A DNA stretch of 64,000 bases from Bacillus sp. FJAT-27251 (GTDB taxonomy: Bacteria; Bacillota; Bacilli; Bacillales; Cytobacillaceae), in contig NZ_LIGG01000001.1 of the NCBI RefSeq assembly GCF_001273925.1, positions 4,051,582 to 4,115,581 on the forward strand, read 5' to 3'. Below, piece after piece: positions 18,191-27,598 of this stretch. The notes under the pieces were generated by a model. That model was given only the letters and a program-made list of their open reading frames with translations. It was not told the origin of the DNA and searched no databases. Numbering within the stretch: position 1 is the stretch's first letter; every line of letters starts with the position of its first letter. Position numbers and translations under genes: made by a program.

Positions 18191-18346
18191 TTGTATTCGG
18201 ACTTGGCCTCGCTCTTTGTACGCTGCGTAGTCTGAATCCGCCTTCCATTCGGACTTGGCCTTCGCCTTGTCTGCCTGTCGAGTCCGAATCAGCCCTCTAT
18301 TCGGACTCGCCCCCTCCCTTTGCGCCCTGACCAGTCCGAATCAATC
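18191..18346. repeat. 52-bp-period repeat array, family D
   Basis: Units begin exactly at 18191, 18243 and 18295. Each has ATTCGGACT near its start and AGTCCGAAT near its end. Adjacent units therefore make a 9-bp hairpin (AGTCCGAAT, 9-base loop, ATTCGGACT) that is perfect at the 18243/18295 junction. It fills the gap between the membrane-protein gene and the LysR gene. Confidence 0.85.
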
Positions 18347-18382
18347 AACCCAACTTAAATAAGTCCCGCTCGACGGCCCTAT

Positions 18383-19261
18383 TTATGATAAGCCTTCCTT
18401 TAAGAATATCTCCACCAGCGAAAGAAAATGCTTTCCGGGAGCCGAAATAAAATGCTGCTCCAGCCAGATGACGCCCAACGAGGAGGTCATACTCGCGTCC
18501 GGAATTTGGCTGACGTGCAGCCCGAGCTGTGAGTGCAGTTCCAAAACGGATTGCGGGACGATGGTGGCCCCGATTCCTGCTGAAACCATATCCAACAGTA
18601 CTTTCATGTCGGAGCACTCGCCGATGACCGACGGCTGGTATCCTTGCTTTGAAAAAGCATCCACAATGATGTTGTAGCTCCCGAGGCCTTCGGTACTTGG
18701 GAGAATCAAGGGAACTGAGCTCATTTCCTCCATTGTCATCCCATCAGCCGCTGTCTTGCTGACAAAGACAAATCGCTCATTGAACAGGTTTTGGTAGACT
18801 AGACCCTGATGCTCAAGGGGAAGACGGACAAAGGCGAGTTCGATTTCCCTATTTTTTACCAGTTCGGACAGGTGGACGGAGTCATTCTGGACAATTTTAA
18901 TCATGACTAGCGGATACTGGGTGTTAAAAGCCTTAATCCATTCCGAAAAACCAGGCACGGACAAGGTATTGACGCCGATTGAAAGCTTCCCCCTTCTTCC
19001 TTCCGCTGTTTCTGTTATTTCATTCTTCACTTCTTCAAGCGAGTTGACTAGATGGAGGGCATGTTTGTACAGTACATTTCCCTTGTCCGTCAAACTCAGG
19101 GACTTTCCGTTTCTCTCGACCAGCTTGACCCCAAGCTCTTCCTCCAGCTGCTTCAGCTGCATGCTGAGGGGCGGCTGTGACATATGCAGCCTGCTTGCGG
19201 CCGCAGTGATATTTCTTTCTTCGGCAATCGCAATAAAATAGCGCAGTTGTTTGAAATCCAT
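18383..19261 (-). CDS. LysR-family transcriptional regulator
   Basis: 292 residues. The winged helix-turn-helix is at 1-60 (MDFKQLRYFIAIAEERNITA, then SRLHMSQPPLSMQLKQLEEE), followed by a LysR substrate-binding domain from about 90. The start at 19261 has GGAAGGA 7 bases upstream. It diverges from the purine permease gene with 129 bases between, the usual arrangement for a LysR protein and its target. It also lies close to aconitase, so a CcpC-like role cannot be excluded; the effector is unknown. Confidence 0.88.
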   Translation of the reverse strand: MDFKQLRYFIAIAEERNITAAASRLHMSQPPLSMQLKQLEEELGVKLVERNGKSLSLTDKGNVLYKHALHLVNSLEEVKNEITETAEGRRGKLSIGVNTLSVPGFSEWIKAFNTQYPLVMIKIVQNDSVHLSELVKNREIELAFVRLPLEHQGLVYQNLFNERFVFVSKTAADGMTMEEMSSVPLILPSTEGLGSYNIIVDAFSKQGYQPSVIGECSDMKVLLDMVSAGIGATIVPQSVLELHSQLGLHVSQIPDASMTSSLGVIWLEQHFISAPGKHFLSLVEIFLKEGLS

Positions 19262-19390
19262 TCTGCATTCCTTCCTATATAAAAAAAGTATGGTTTTCAT
19301 ATAAATTATATATTTTTCGTATACGGTTGTCTATGATACGATAATTTCATTCGTTTTTATCTGGATATCTATTTTGGAAGGTGATTCTTT

Positions 19391-20677
19391 TTGGAAAACT
19401 TTTTTAAACTAAAGCAACACAACACCACCTTGGGCAAGGAAGTTTCTGCCGGTCTTATCAGCTATATAACTGTGGTGTATATCATTATCGTCAATGCGAC
19501 CATCCTGGCGGCCGCAGGAATCCCGATGGAAGCAGGCATCATCGCGACCATCCTGACCAGCTTTTTCGGCTGCCTGATTATGGGCCTCTGGGCCAACACG
19601 CCTATTCTGCTTATTCCTGGCATGGGCTTGAACGCCATGTTTACGTATACGATTGTCCAGTCTGGCGGATTCACATGGCAGGAAGCACTTGCAATGGTGT
19701 TCGCGGCCGGAGTGATTTTTATCATTATTGCGTTTACCCCATTGGCGAAGACGATCACAGCTTCGATTCCGGACTCGCTAAAAGAAGCTATCACGGTCGG
19801 AATTGGCATACTGCTGATTTTAATCGGGTTTGACAACAGCGGCATCATCACAAGCTCGGAGCATACACTTCTCGAAATCGGCGACCTGAGCAGTCCTTCA
19901 GCCTTGATTACCTTTGCGGGGCTAGTGATTACGCTGATTTTATTTCTTAAAAACGTTCCCGGAAACCTGCTGCTGAGCATTCTCATCACATCGGCACTGG
20001 CGATTGTATTCGGCGGCAGTGGCACCCAGGGACTCGTTATGGAATCCCCAGCCTTCAAGGAATACTTTTCCGTGTTTGGGCAGCTTTCCTGGGCACAGGC
20101 GGGGAACTTCATTTTCTGGCTGACCACTCTGTCGCTGGCCATGGTGCTTGTCTTTGAGAACATCGGCCTTATCCATGGCCACAGCAAGCAGTTCGAGCGG
20201 CCGGAAAGCGCGCCAAAATCCTTGCAGGCTACAGCGGTTTCCGTTCTGTCTTCCGGAATATTTGGAACAAGTCCGACTGTAGCTTCGGTTGAAAGTGCGG
20301 CAGGGATTACAGCGGGAGGACGGACAGGTCTTACCAGCATTGTGACTGGCCTCCTGTTTCTGGGCTCGCTTGTGCTGATTCCTTTTATCAAGATGGTTCC
20401 GGCAAGTGCCGTCTCTCCTGTTTTGATTTTGATTGGTGTGCTGATGCTGCAAAACATCGTGAATATTCCGCTTCATGATTTGTCCGAAAGCTTTCCGGCA
20501 CTTCTGGTCATTGTTTTGATTCCACTGACCTACAGCATTGCCGATGGGATGGCGATTGGCTTCATCCTCTATCCGCTGCTCAAGGTGCTGATGGGCAAGG
20601 GACGGGAAATCCATCCGGCTCTATATGCGATCGCAATTCTGTTTATCAGCAACTTTGTACTTCAATATGCATTATAA
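19391..20677 (+). CDS. AzgA-type NCS2 purine permease
   Basis: A 428-residue, about 12-14-segment transporter of the NCS2/AzgA family (adenine, guanine, hypoxanthine uptake; PbuG/PbuO in B. subtilis). Visible hallmarks are SAGLISYITVVYIIIVNATI, the GMGLNAMFTYT segment and SGIFGTSPTVASVESAAGI with the GRTGLTS loop. The start is TTG behind GGAAGGTG. No purine riboswitch is evident in the 129-base leader. The divergent LysR gene may control it. Confidence 0.92.
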   Translation: MENFFKLKQHNTTLGKEVSAGLISYITVVYIIIVNATILAAAGIPMEAGIIATILTSFFGCLIMGLWANTPILLIPGMGLNAMFTYTIVQSGGFTWQEALAMVFAAGVIFIIIAFTPLAKTITASIPDSLKEAITVGIGILLILIGFDNSGIITSSEHTLLEIGDLSSPSALITFAGLVITLILFLKNVPGNLLLSILITSALAIVFGGSGTQGLVMESPAFKEYFSVFGQLSWAQAGNFIFWLTTLSLAMVLVFENIGLIHGHSKQFERPESAPKSLQATAVSVLSSGIFGTSPTVASVESAAGITAGGRTGLTSIVTGLLFLGSLVLIPFIKMVPASAVSPVLILIGVLMLQNIVNIPLHDLSESFPALLVIVLIPLTYSIADGMAIGFILYPLLKVLMGKGREIHPALYAIAILFISNFVLQYAL

Positions 20678-20680
20678 TGC

Positions 20681-20721
20681 AACAAAGCCCCGGCATTTGC
20701 GCCCGGGGCTTTGTTTTTTTA
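20681..20721. terminator. terminator after the purine permease
   Basis: CAAAGCCCCGG / CCGGGGCTTTG stem followed by TTTTTTT; it lies between convergent genes. Confidence 0.9.
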
Positions 20722-20735
20722 TCTATTGAACTGGT

Positions 20736-21299
20736 TCATTCGGCTTTTTCAATCACAAGGCACTGGGCGAAGGAACTGACCCCTGGCCTGGAACCTGCAA
20801 ATTTGTCAAACAGATCGAATTGGGCGGACTGCGCCTGGCTGACGGTCGACATCCCCCTCATCATAAGTGTCCTCGACAGCTCCTCCATCGGGCTCACCTT
20901 GAAGCTCAGATCATTGGCATAATAGAGACTCTCCCCTGCCTTCGGAAAATAAGAGGTTATGTTCTCGTTTGAAATCAGGTGATATTGAATCTCCCCGGTC
21001 GCGGACATTCCGCCAATGACGGCTTCCATTTCCGCTTCCTGGCCGGACTCCTGCCACTTTTGCAGGATGCTTAAGGCGATGTCCTTCAAATCGGCCCCTT
21101 CACAGGACATTTGCGCAGCAATGTTCCATCCCAGTTCGCCGAAATCCGCCGGCCCTTCAAAAATATAGAAGGATTGGTCGGGAGTGATCTCGCGAAAATA
21201 GCTGCCTTCCTGTACCTCACTGTCTTCCATGCCAACTTGATAAGCGTCCATGACAATCGAAATGAAGTCTTCCCTGGCGACAATCGAGAATAAATACAT
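20736..21299 (-). CDS. protein of unknown function, 187 residues
   Basis: Soluble, acidic protein starting MYLFSIVAREDFISIVMDAY. I used the ATG at 21299 because TAGGAGGGGAGCC lies before it; the open frame runs on to 21413 without a binding site. It has no membrane segment and no catalytic motif I can name. Aconitase ends upstream behind its own terminator, so this is a separate gene. Confidence 0.65.
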   Translation of the reverse strand: MYLFSIVAREDFISIVMDAYQVGMEDSEVQEGSYFREITPDQSFYIFEGPADFGELGWNIAAQMSCEGADLKDIALSILQKWQESGQEAEMEAVIGGMSATGEIQYHLISNENITSYFPKAGESLYYANDLSFKVSPMEELSRTLMMRGMSTVSQAQSAQFDLFDKFAGSRPGVSSFAQCLVIEKAE

Positions 21300-21409
21300 G
21301 GCTCCCCTCCTAATAAATATCCCTGCTTTAACTTTACACTTTTTGGGAGCGTTTTCAATATATTTCATGTTAAAAAGTGTGTTAATTTTATGACTATTTT
21401 CAAATAAAG

Positions 21410-21441
21410 CCAAAAACCCCTATGCCAAAACATAGGGGTTA
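21410..21441 (-). terminator. terminator after aconitase
   Basis: AACCCCTATG / CATAGGGGTT with TTTTTGG on the minus strand. Confidence 0.88.
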
Positions 21442-21450
21442 AATGGATGA

Positions 21451-24171
21451 TTAGGCTTTCAGCTTGTCGCGAAGGACCATTTGGAGGATGCCTCCGTGAC
21501 GGTAGTAGTCGATTTCCACTTCGGAGTCGAAACGGACAACTACTTCAAAAGCCGTCACATTGCCATCTTCGTCAGTCGCAGTCACCTTTACAAGGTCGCG
21601 CGGACGGACATTTTCGCCAACCTGTACGGAGAAGGTTTCCTTTCCGGACAATCCAAGGCTTTCAGCGCTGTCGCCAGCCTGGAACTGAAGCGGAAGCACA
21701 CCCATCAGCACAAGGTTTGAACGGTGGATACGCTCAAAGCTTTCAGCAAGTACTGTCTTGATTCCAAGAAGGTTGGTTCCTTTTGCTGCCCAGTCACGGG
21801 AAGAACCCATGCCGTAGTCTTTGCCGGCAAGAACCATCAGCCCAGTGCCATCTTCCTTATACTGCATGCATGCATCATAGATGGAAGTGACTTCGCCAGT
21901 TGGCCAGTAAGTTGTAAAGCCGCCTTCTGTGCCAGGAGCAATCTGGTTCTTGATGCGGATGTTCGCAAAGGTACCGCGCATCATAACTTCATGGTTGCCT
22001 CGGCGGGAACCATAGGAGTTGAAGTCGCGTGGCTCAACGCCTTTCGAACGCAGGTATTTTCCAGCAGGCGTATCCTTGCCGATCGCGCCAGCAGGAGAAA
22101 TATGGTCCGTTGTAACAGAGTCGCCGAACTTGCCGACAACACGGAGGCCAGCCAATGGCTCGACTGTGCCCGGTTCAGGGCTTAACCCTTCAAAGAATGG
22201 CGGGTTCGCAATGTAAGTCGAATCCTCATCAAATGTATAAAGAGGCTCATTGCTGGTCTGGATTTCGTTCCAGCGCTCGTTATCGCTGAAGACATGCTCG
22301 TATTCGCTGCGGAACAGCTCAGGTGTTACCACCTTGTGTACAACTTCGTTTACTTCTGCAGTAGATGGCCAGATATCCTTGAAGAATACGTCATTGCCAT
22401 CCTTGTCTTTTCCGATAGGGTCGTTTTGCAGGTCGATATCAACTGTTCCAGCAAGCGCATAAGCAACAACCAGCGGCGGAGATGCCAGGTAGTTCGCTTT
22501 TACAAGCGGATGGATACGTCCTTCAAAGTTACGGTTACCGGAAAGAACAGATGTTACCAAAAGATCGGCTTCAGCAACGGATTTTTCAATCTCTGGGCGA
22601 AGCGGACCGGAGTTTCCGATACATGTTGTACAGCCGTAGCCTACAAGGTTGAATCCAAGAGACTCCATGTATGGCAGCAAGCCTGAATCACGAAGGTAGC
22701 CTGTAACAACCTTGGATCCTGGTGCCAAAGAAGTTTTCACAAACTTTGGAACTTCCATGCCAAGTTCAACCGCTTTTTTCGCCACCAAACCGGCACCGAC
22801 AAGAACGTACGGGTTGGAAGTGTTCGTACAGCTTGTGATTGCAGCGATCGCAATGGAGCCAGTCTTCATGACAGTCTGGTCGCCATTTGCAAACTCAACA
22901 ACTGCTTCTTTTTCGATTTCTTTTTTATCAAGACCGAAGCCCTGGTTTCCGGCAGGAGCCGTCAGCGCCTCATTGAAGCTCTTCTTCATCTCGGAAAGAG
23001 GAATCAAATCCTGCGGACGCTTAGGGCCGGAAAGGTTGGCTTCGATTGTGGAAAGGTCGATTTCAACCACATTTGTATAAACTGGCTCAAGGCTTGGATC
23101 GAAGAACAATCCATTTTCCTTGCAGTATGCTTCTACCAGCTGGATTTGCTCTTCTGTACGTCCAGTCAGGCGCATGTAATCAAGTGCTTCACTGTCAACC
23201 GGGAAGAAACCGCAAGTTGCGCCGTATTCCGGAGCCATGTTGGCAACAGTTGCACGGTCTGCAAGCGGAAGTTTGACAACTCCTGGCCCGAAGAACTCGA
23301 CAAATTTCCCGACAACGCCCTGGCTGCGGAGAACCTGTGTTACTTTCAGCGCCAGGTCGGTCGCTGTGGTGCCGTTTGGCATTTCGCCGACAAGCTTCAC
23401 ACCGACAACTTCAGGAACCGGGAAGTACGATGGCTGGCCAAGCATTCCTGCCTCTGCCTCGATACCGCCGACACCCCATCCAAGAACACCGATTCCGTTA
23501 ATCATGGTGGTGTGGGAGTCTGTACCTACAAGTGAATCAGGGAAAGCTTCAAATTCGCCGTCTTCATTCTGTACGGAATGGACAACGCTTGCAAGATATT
23601 CAAGGTTTACCTGGTGGACGATCCCTGTCGCCGGCGGAACTGCACGGTAGTTGTCGAATGCTTTCTGTGCCCAGCTAAGGAACTGGTAACGCTCGGCATT
23701 CCGTTCAAATTCAAGGTCCATATTCGCCTGAAGCGCATCTGGAGTGCCATACTTATCAACCTGTACAGAGTGGTCAATAACAAGGTCAACCGGCTTTTCA
23801 GGATTAATTTTATCAGGGTTGCCGCCAAGGTCGGCCATTGCCTTCCTCAGGGAAGCAAGGTCAACTACTGCCGGAACGCCTGTGAAATCCTGAAGGATGA
23901 CACGGGAAGGCTTGAACGGAACATCAATTTCCTGTACTTCGCTCGTTCCCCACTTAGCAAGGTTTTCAACATGCTCTTTCGTGATGACACGGCCGTCGTA
24001 TTGGCGCAGGACGGATTCAAGCAATACCTTAATGGAATAAGGAAGCTTGGATACATTGCCCAGGCCTGCCTCTTCAAGTGCAGACAGACGGTAGTAATGA
24101 TAGCGTTTCCCGCTGGATTCAAAAGAGCTGCGGGATTTAAATACATCCAAGTTCGTCTTTTGTTCAGTCAT
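21451..24171 (-). CDS. citB: aconitate hydratase (aconitase)
   Basis: A 906-residue aconitase of the AcnA/CitB type, converting citrate to isocitrate in the TCA cycle; in B. subtilis the apo form also binds RNA. The [4Fe-4S] ligands are visible as [10 protein letters not shown] and [13 protein letters not shown]. The C-terminal swivel domain holds [14 protein letters not shown] and [16 protein letters not shown]. The ATG at 24171 follows GGGGG by 7 bases and replaces the longer frame from 24201. The gene sits between the yneN-like region and sspO as in B. subtilis. Confidence 0.97.
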   Translation of the reverse strand: MTEQKTNLDVFKSRSSFESSGKRYHYYRLSALEEAGLGNVSKLPYSIKVLLESVLRQYDGRVITKEHVENLAKWGTSEVQEIDVPFKPSRVILQDFTGVPAVVDLASLRKAMADLGGNPDKINPEKPVDLVIDHSVQVDKYGTPDALQANMDLEFERNAERYQFLSWAQKAFDNYRAVPPATGIVHQVNLEYLASVVHSVQNEDGEFEAFPDSLVGTDSHTTMINGIGVLGWGVGGIEAEAGMLGQPSYFPVPEVVGVKLVGEMPNGTTATDLALKVTQVLRSQGVVGKFVEFFGPGVVKLPLADRATVANMAPEYGATCGFFPVDSEALDYMRLTGRTEEQIQLVEAYCKENGLFFDPSLEPVYTNVVEIDLSTIEANLSGPKRPQDLIPLSEMKKSFNEALTAPAGNQGFGLDKKEIEKEAVVEFANGDQTVMKTGSIAIAAITSCTNTSNPYVLVGAGLVAKKAVELGMEVPKFVKTSLAPGSKVVTGYLRDSGLLPYMESLGFNLVGYGCTTCIGNSGPLRPEIEKSVAEADLLVTSVLSGNRNFEGRIHPLVKANYLASPPLVVAYALAGTVDIDLQNDPIGKDKDGNDVFFKDIWPSTAEVNEVVHKVVTPELFRSEYEHVFSDNERWNEIQTSNEPLYTFDEDSTYIANPPFFEGLSPEPGTVEPLAGLRVVGKFGDSVTTDHISPAGAIGKDTPAGKYLRSKGVEPRDFNSYGSRRGNHEVMMRGTFANIRIKNQIAPGTEGGFTTYWPTGEVTSIYDACMQYKEDGTGLMVLAGKDYGMGSSRDWAAKGTNLLGIKTVLAESFERIHRSNLVLMGVLPLQFQAGDSAESLGLSGKETFSVQVGENVRPRDLVKVTATDEDGNVTAFEVVVRFDSEVEIDYYRHGGILQMVLRDKLKA

Positions 24172-24275
24172 CTTGTTACCCCCTTCAATCGTACCTATCA
24201 TAAACCAAATAAATGAAATTGTCGAAAAGTTTGAATTCTCATTCGTATGGTAACTTTTCTCACAATTCTAATCTT

Positions 24276-24315
24276 AATATAACCTTCTTGATAAGTAAAT
24301 AACAAGATTGTTATT
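24276..24315 (-). promoter_or_regulatory. aconitase promoter with a CcpC-like dyad
   Basis: A perfect inverted repeat AATAACAA-GA-TTGTTATT occupies 24298-24315. On the minus strand TTGTTA (24305-24300), 18 bases, TATATT (24281-24276) form a plausible sigma-A promoter overlapping it, and a further TTAT half-site lies between the two boxes. CcpC of B. subtilis represses citB through an ATAA/TTAT dyad plus a half-site, so this is a candidate operator. The identity of the repressor is inference. Confidence 0.5.
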
Positions 24316-24366
24316 GTCCTTGATAAGAGAAACTTATAGTATTCTAGATTAGTACTGTGGAAAGAT

Positions 24367-24397
24367 GAATATGTACGCGTTTTCACTATTCAAAATA
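24367..24397 (+). promoter_or_regulatory. possible sigma-G promoter of sspO
   Basis: GAATA (24367-24371), 19 bases, CAAAATA (24391-24397). The -10 matches the sigma-G pattern CATWHTA at six of seven positions; spacing is one base longer than usual. The leader to the TTG start would be about 100 bases. Confidence 0.4.
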
Positions 24398-24504
24398 ACA
24401 TAAAGTTTTCGCCGCCACAAGCGTGGACACTATTCCAAAAAAGTATTGAACCACCCGTTAGGGGCAAAATACATGAGATAAACCAGGAAGCGAGGTGAAG
24501 GATC

Positions 24505-24654
24505 TTGGGCAAAAGAAAGGCGAATCATGTCATTCCGGGAATGAACGCTGCAAGCGCTCAGGGAAAAGGGGCAGGCTACAATGAGGAACTCTCCAATGAG
24601 CCGCTGACAGAGCTGCAAAGGCAAAACAACAAAAAGAGAAAAAAGAACCAATAG
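24505..24654 (+). CDS. sspO: small acid-soluble spore protein SspO
   Basis: 49 residues: [20 protein letters not shown], then KGAGYNEE and the tail [11 protein letters not shown], matching the SspO (CotK) family and its length. The start codon is TTG behind GAGGTG. In B. subtilis sspO and sspP form an operon divergent from citB; here sspO is still divergent from aconitase, but a minus-strand gene separates it from sspP, so the operon is split. Confidence 0.92.
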   Translation: MGKRKANHVIPGMNAASAQGKGAGYNEELSNEPLTELQRQNNKKRKKNQ

Positions 24655-24660
24655 AGATGG

Positions 24661-24690
24661 TAAAAGCGGAAGGGATTCCCTTCCGCTTTC
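24661..24690. terminator. bidirectional terminator after sspO
   Basis: AAGCGGAAGGG / CCCTTCCGCTT stem between convergent genes. Confidence 0.88.
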
Positions 24691-24693
24691 CAT

Positions 24694-24951
24694 TTACTGC
24701 AAATTGACTTCTTCAACCATCCTCCGCAAATCCTGCTGGAAGCGCTCAAGCTGCGAACGCTGTGTTTCAGAAGCGACTTCAAGCGCATTCTCAATCTGCT
24801 GGTAGGCTTCATTGACTTCATTTTTCAAATGCTTCAGCTGATGTCCATAGCTGGCCGTATCATACACAATATCGGTGTACAAATCCTTCACTTCTTCAAA
24901 CCCTTGCTGTGCAGCCTGGTAAGCCTGCTGCTTATTTTTATGGTAAGGCAT
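24694..24951 (-). CDS. small Gln/Glu-rich helical protein, DUF2524-like
   Basis: 85 residues starting MPYHKNKQQAYQAAQQGFEE, almost entirely helical, with NEVNEAYQQIENAL and LERFQQDLRRMVEEVN in the second half. The layout resembles the YtzC/DUF2524 group of Bacillus proteins, but I am not certain of the family. It sits between sspO and sspP on the other strand, and looks like an insertion into the ancestral sspO-sspP operon. Confidence 0.6.
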   Translation of the reverse strand: MPYHKNKQQAYQAAQQGFEEVKDLYTDIVYDTASYGHQLKHLKNEVNEAYQQIENALEVASETQRSQLERFQQDLRRMVEEVNLQ

Positions 24952-25105
24952 GGCGATTCCTCCTGAGTTCTATATATGGATGTTTCATTTCGTTTATTGA
25001 TTCACTCGAACTGGCGAGTTATCCGTTAAAATGTGCATTGCGCAAGGAATTTATTCAGTATAAATTCGCCTTGCCGATTGCAAGCTAAGCCCAGGAGGGA
25101 TGAAT

Positions 25106-25252
25106 ATGGTTAATAAAAATGATGGCAAAGATATGCGTAAAAATGCTCCGAAAGGCGACCAGGCGGGTCAGCCTGCACCCATGAGCGGATCGAAGAAAGT
25201 AAAGAACCGCAACCATACAAGGCAAAACCATGGCGGCGGCCACGATATGTAG
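25106..25252 (+). CDS. sspP: small acid-soluble spore protein SspP
   Basis: 48 residues, starting [19 protein letters not shown] and ending [20 protein letters not shown], which matches the SspP (CotL) family and its length exactly. CCAGGAGGGA lies before the ATG. Gly/Asn/His-rich tail as in the family. Convergent with selA across a shared terminator. Confidence 0.92.
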   Translation: MVNKNDGKDMRKNAPKGDQAGQPAPMSGSKKVKNRNHTRQNHGGGHDM

Positions 25253-25269
25253 CTTTTTTAGGAGCAGCA

Positions 25270-25306
25270 AAAGGTCCCTGCATGCGTGATACAGGGACCG
25301 TTTTTA
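25270..25306. terminator. terminator between sspP and selA
   Basis: GGTCCCTG / CAGGGACC stem with TTTTTA on the + side and AAAAG-flanked minus side. Confidence 0.82.
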
Positions 25307-26716
25307 TTTGGCGAAAGAAGTTAATGCCTCGATGATCAAATTTTCTTCTTCTTTGGTTACACTTCGCAAATCCAGGTGGATTTCTTCCTTTTGGATCCGG
25401 ACCACGATTGCCGGCTCAGCTTCCACCCGCAGCTTGCGGGCAAGCTGGGAGGCCGTCAACTGCCTGTGGGAAAGCACCACAAGCCACGTAGGCAGCTCCA
25501 CATCCGGCATCGTCCCTCCGCCTACCTGGCTAACGCCTTCCTGTAAGCCGAGGGAATACTCGTCCGTCTGTTCTTTCAGCCTGGCGATGAACTCTTCAGC
25601 CTTTCCTTTGATTTCATCTGCTGTCAGGAGCAGGTCATGGACAGTCGGGATGTTTTTAATCCCCTTCTCGCCCTTCAAATAGTCAGCCAGTGTTCCTTCC
25701 AAGGCCGCAAGCGTCATCTTATCAACACGAAGCACCCTGGCCAGCTGGTGCTTTTTAAGCTTGTCGATCAGATGCTTTTTGCCGGCGATCATTCCTGCCT
25801 GGGGACCGCCCAGAAGCTTGTCTCCGCTAAACGAGACAATATCGGCCCCCATTTTAAGGACTTCGCTCACCACAGGCTCATCGCCGATTCCGTGCTCGCG
25901 GAAGTCGTAAAGGACCCCGCTTCCAAGGTCTTCATAGTAAATGACGTTTTCGTGCTGTGCGGAAAGCCGGGCCAATTCTTCGGTTTCCACACTCTTGGTG
26001 AACCCCATGATTTTAAAATTGCTGGTATGAACCTTTAAGATCATGGCTGTTTCTTCAGAGATCGCCCGCTCATAATCATGGAGATGCGTCTTATTGGTGG
26101 TACCGACTTCCACAAGCCGCGCTCCGCTTTCCTCCATGATCGATGAAATCCTGAATGAGCCGCCAATTTCAACCAGCTGTCCGCGAGAGACAATGACTTC
26201 CCTATCGCCAGCCAGCGCACGCAAAATCAGGAATACGGCCGCAGCATTATTATTGACCACCATAGCCGCTTCCGCACCGGTGATTTCCTTTAACAGCTCT
26301 TCGGCATGTGTATGCCTTGAGCCTCGTTCACCTTCATCAAGCTTGTATTCGAGATTGGAGTAATTCTGCGCAGTATCAAGTATATGCCGGGCGGCACGGT
26401 CGCTCAGCCGCGCCCTGCCCAGGTTGGTATGGAGGATGGTGCCGGTTGCGTTGATGACCCTTTTTAATGTATAGTCCTGCTTCTTGTAGACGGAGGTTCC
26501 CAGTCTTTCAAACAGCTCATCTAAAAAAGCCATTCCCCCGGGTTCCGGCCCGTTCCAGTTTCTATTTATGATGGATAGGCGGATTTCGCCCATTACCTGT
26601 TTGAGTATATCCGTCAAGACGCTCTCATCGGTTCCGGTTTCGGCGGCCATCCCGATAAAACGGGCATCCCTCTGAAGCTCATGGACCGGCGGCATCTGTC
26701 TTAAAAGATGATTCAC
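25304..26716 (-). CDS. selA: L-seryl-tRNA(Sec) selenium transferase SelA
   Basis: A 470-residue PLP enzyme converting Ser-tRNA(Sec) to Sec-tRNA(Sec) with selenophosphate. The PLP lysine is K300 in VSFSGDKLLGGPQAG; the N-terminal domain and the motif RVINATGTILHTNLGRA at about 86-102 are typical. Length fits E. coli SelA (463). The start is GTG behind GGAGGGG. SelA is used only for selenocysteine synthesis, so its presence predicts TGA-decoded proteins in this genome; three are in this window. In many bacteria selB follows selA, but here the next gene is sspP on the other strand. Confidence 0.96.
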   Translation of the reverse strand: MNHLLRQMPPVHELQRDARFIGMAAETGTDESVLTDILKQVMGEIRLSIINRNWNGPEPGGMAFLDELFERLGTSVYKKQDYTLKRVINATGTILHTNLGRARLSDRAARHILDTAQNYSNLEYKLDEGERGSRHTHAEELLKEITGAEAAMVVNNNAAAVFLILRALAGDREVIVSRGQLVEIGGSFRISSIMEESGARLVEVGTTNKTHLHDYERAISEETAMILKVHTSNFKIMGFTKSVETEELARLSAQHENVIYYEDLGSGVLYDFREHGIGDEPVVSEVLKMGADIVSFSGDKLLGGPQAGMIAGKKHLIDKLKKHQLARVLRVDKMTLAALEGTLADYLKGEKGIKNIPTVHDLLLTADEIKGKAEEFIARLKEQTDEYSLGLQEGVSQVGGGTMPDVELPTWLVVLSHRQLTASQLARKLRVEAEPAIVVRIQKEEIHLDLRSVTKEEENLIIEALTSFAK

Positions 26717-26860
26717 TTCCTATCCCCTCCACTTTTACACATTGCCACTATTATATCATTTATTGCCATAGGGAAGAGGAAACAGTCTTTGACATTGTGT
26801 GGACAGTTTTAGTTTGGATAATCTTTAAGTGCGTTCAACACCGGAGGGCTTTCATCACTC

Positions 26861-27120
26861 TGATGGACAACCTTATTTTCCTCTTCATAACAAAAGCGGG
26901 CACCCATACGCCTGATGGACGACCTCAACACCCTGCCCATGAACAAGACGGGCTTCCATATACCTCATTGACGCCCTGAATCTCCTCTCCATAGCCAAAA
27001 TGGTCCTCCATACACCTCATGGACGACCTTTTTTCCGCCTTAAGGACCAAAGCGGTCCTCCATACACCCGATGGACGACCTCACCCCCTTCCTCCTGCCA
27101 AAAACGGTCCTCCATACGAA
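26861..27120. repeat. 52-bp-period repeat array, family C
   Basis: Five units start exactly at 26861, 26913, 26965, 27017 and 27069. Half-sites are ATGGACGACC and GGTCCTCCAT, nearly inverted, with a 7-base loop at each junction. The interval 26717-27242 between selA and the YqhV-like gene holds only this array, plus pyrimidine-rich DNA at 27121-27200. Confidence 0.88.
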
Positions 27121-27242
27121 GCAAGCCCCAGCCATTTCCCCATTCACAGCTCCCACATTTAACTCCCCCATCCCCCTTGTCCTAATTCCCGCCCCGCCTG
27201 CATATACTGGTCAGGAAAAGCTGGTATATGGGAGGAAAGCCT

Positions 27243-27518
27243 ATGTTTCAACTATTGGAGAAAGCGGTACTTGGCATGGCGGCTCTGAGACTTTTATCCG
27301 GAAGCATCGAAATTTTTGCGGCGCTGCTCATGCTGAAGCTGAATGACATAGGAAAAGCTCTTGTGGTAAACAGCTCGCTTGCCCTTGTCGGCCCGCTGAT
27401 CCTGATCCTTACTACGACAATCGGCTTGCTGGGACTTGCCGATAAAATTTCGTTTGGAAAAATGTTCTGGGTCCTGCTTGGCGTCGGGTTCATCCTATAT
27501 GGAGTGAGAAGCAGCTGA
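27243..27518 (+). CDS. YqhV-like (DUF2619) membrane protein
   Basis: 91 residues with three hydrophobic segments: LRLLSGSIEIFAALLMLKL, SLALVGPLILILTTTIGLLG and FWVLLGVGFILYGV. The pattern ALVGPLILILTTTIGL-GLADKISF resembles YqhV of B. subtilis, a small protein from the spoIIIA neighbourhood with unknown function. I used the ATG at 27243, which has GGAGGA 6 bases upstream. Confidence 0.75.
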   Translation: MFQLLEKAVLGMAALRLLSGSIEIFAALLMLKLNDIGKALVVNSSLALVGPLILILTTTIGLLGLADKISFGKMFWVLLGVGFILYGVRSS

Positions 27519-27598
27519 CTCCCTAAAATGAACTTCCCTTGCATGAAATACCACACTTCAACAGAAACTAGCCTGGAGATTACTGCAGGAGGGATAGC

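Noticed and set aside
18191..18346. CRISPR array (palindromic repeats with spacers)
   Set aside because: Half-sites are degenerate and differ between loci, repeat and spacer boundaries are not sharp, and no cas genes lie nearby. The regular 52-bp geometry across different families fits another kind of element.
19262..19390. Purine riboswitch before the permease
   Set aside because: No three-way junction or conserved loops could be found in 129 bases.
19462..20457. 331-residue frame opposite to the purine permease
   Set aside because: Antisense image of a membrane protein gene; no start signals.
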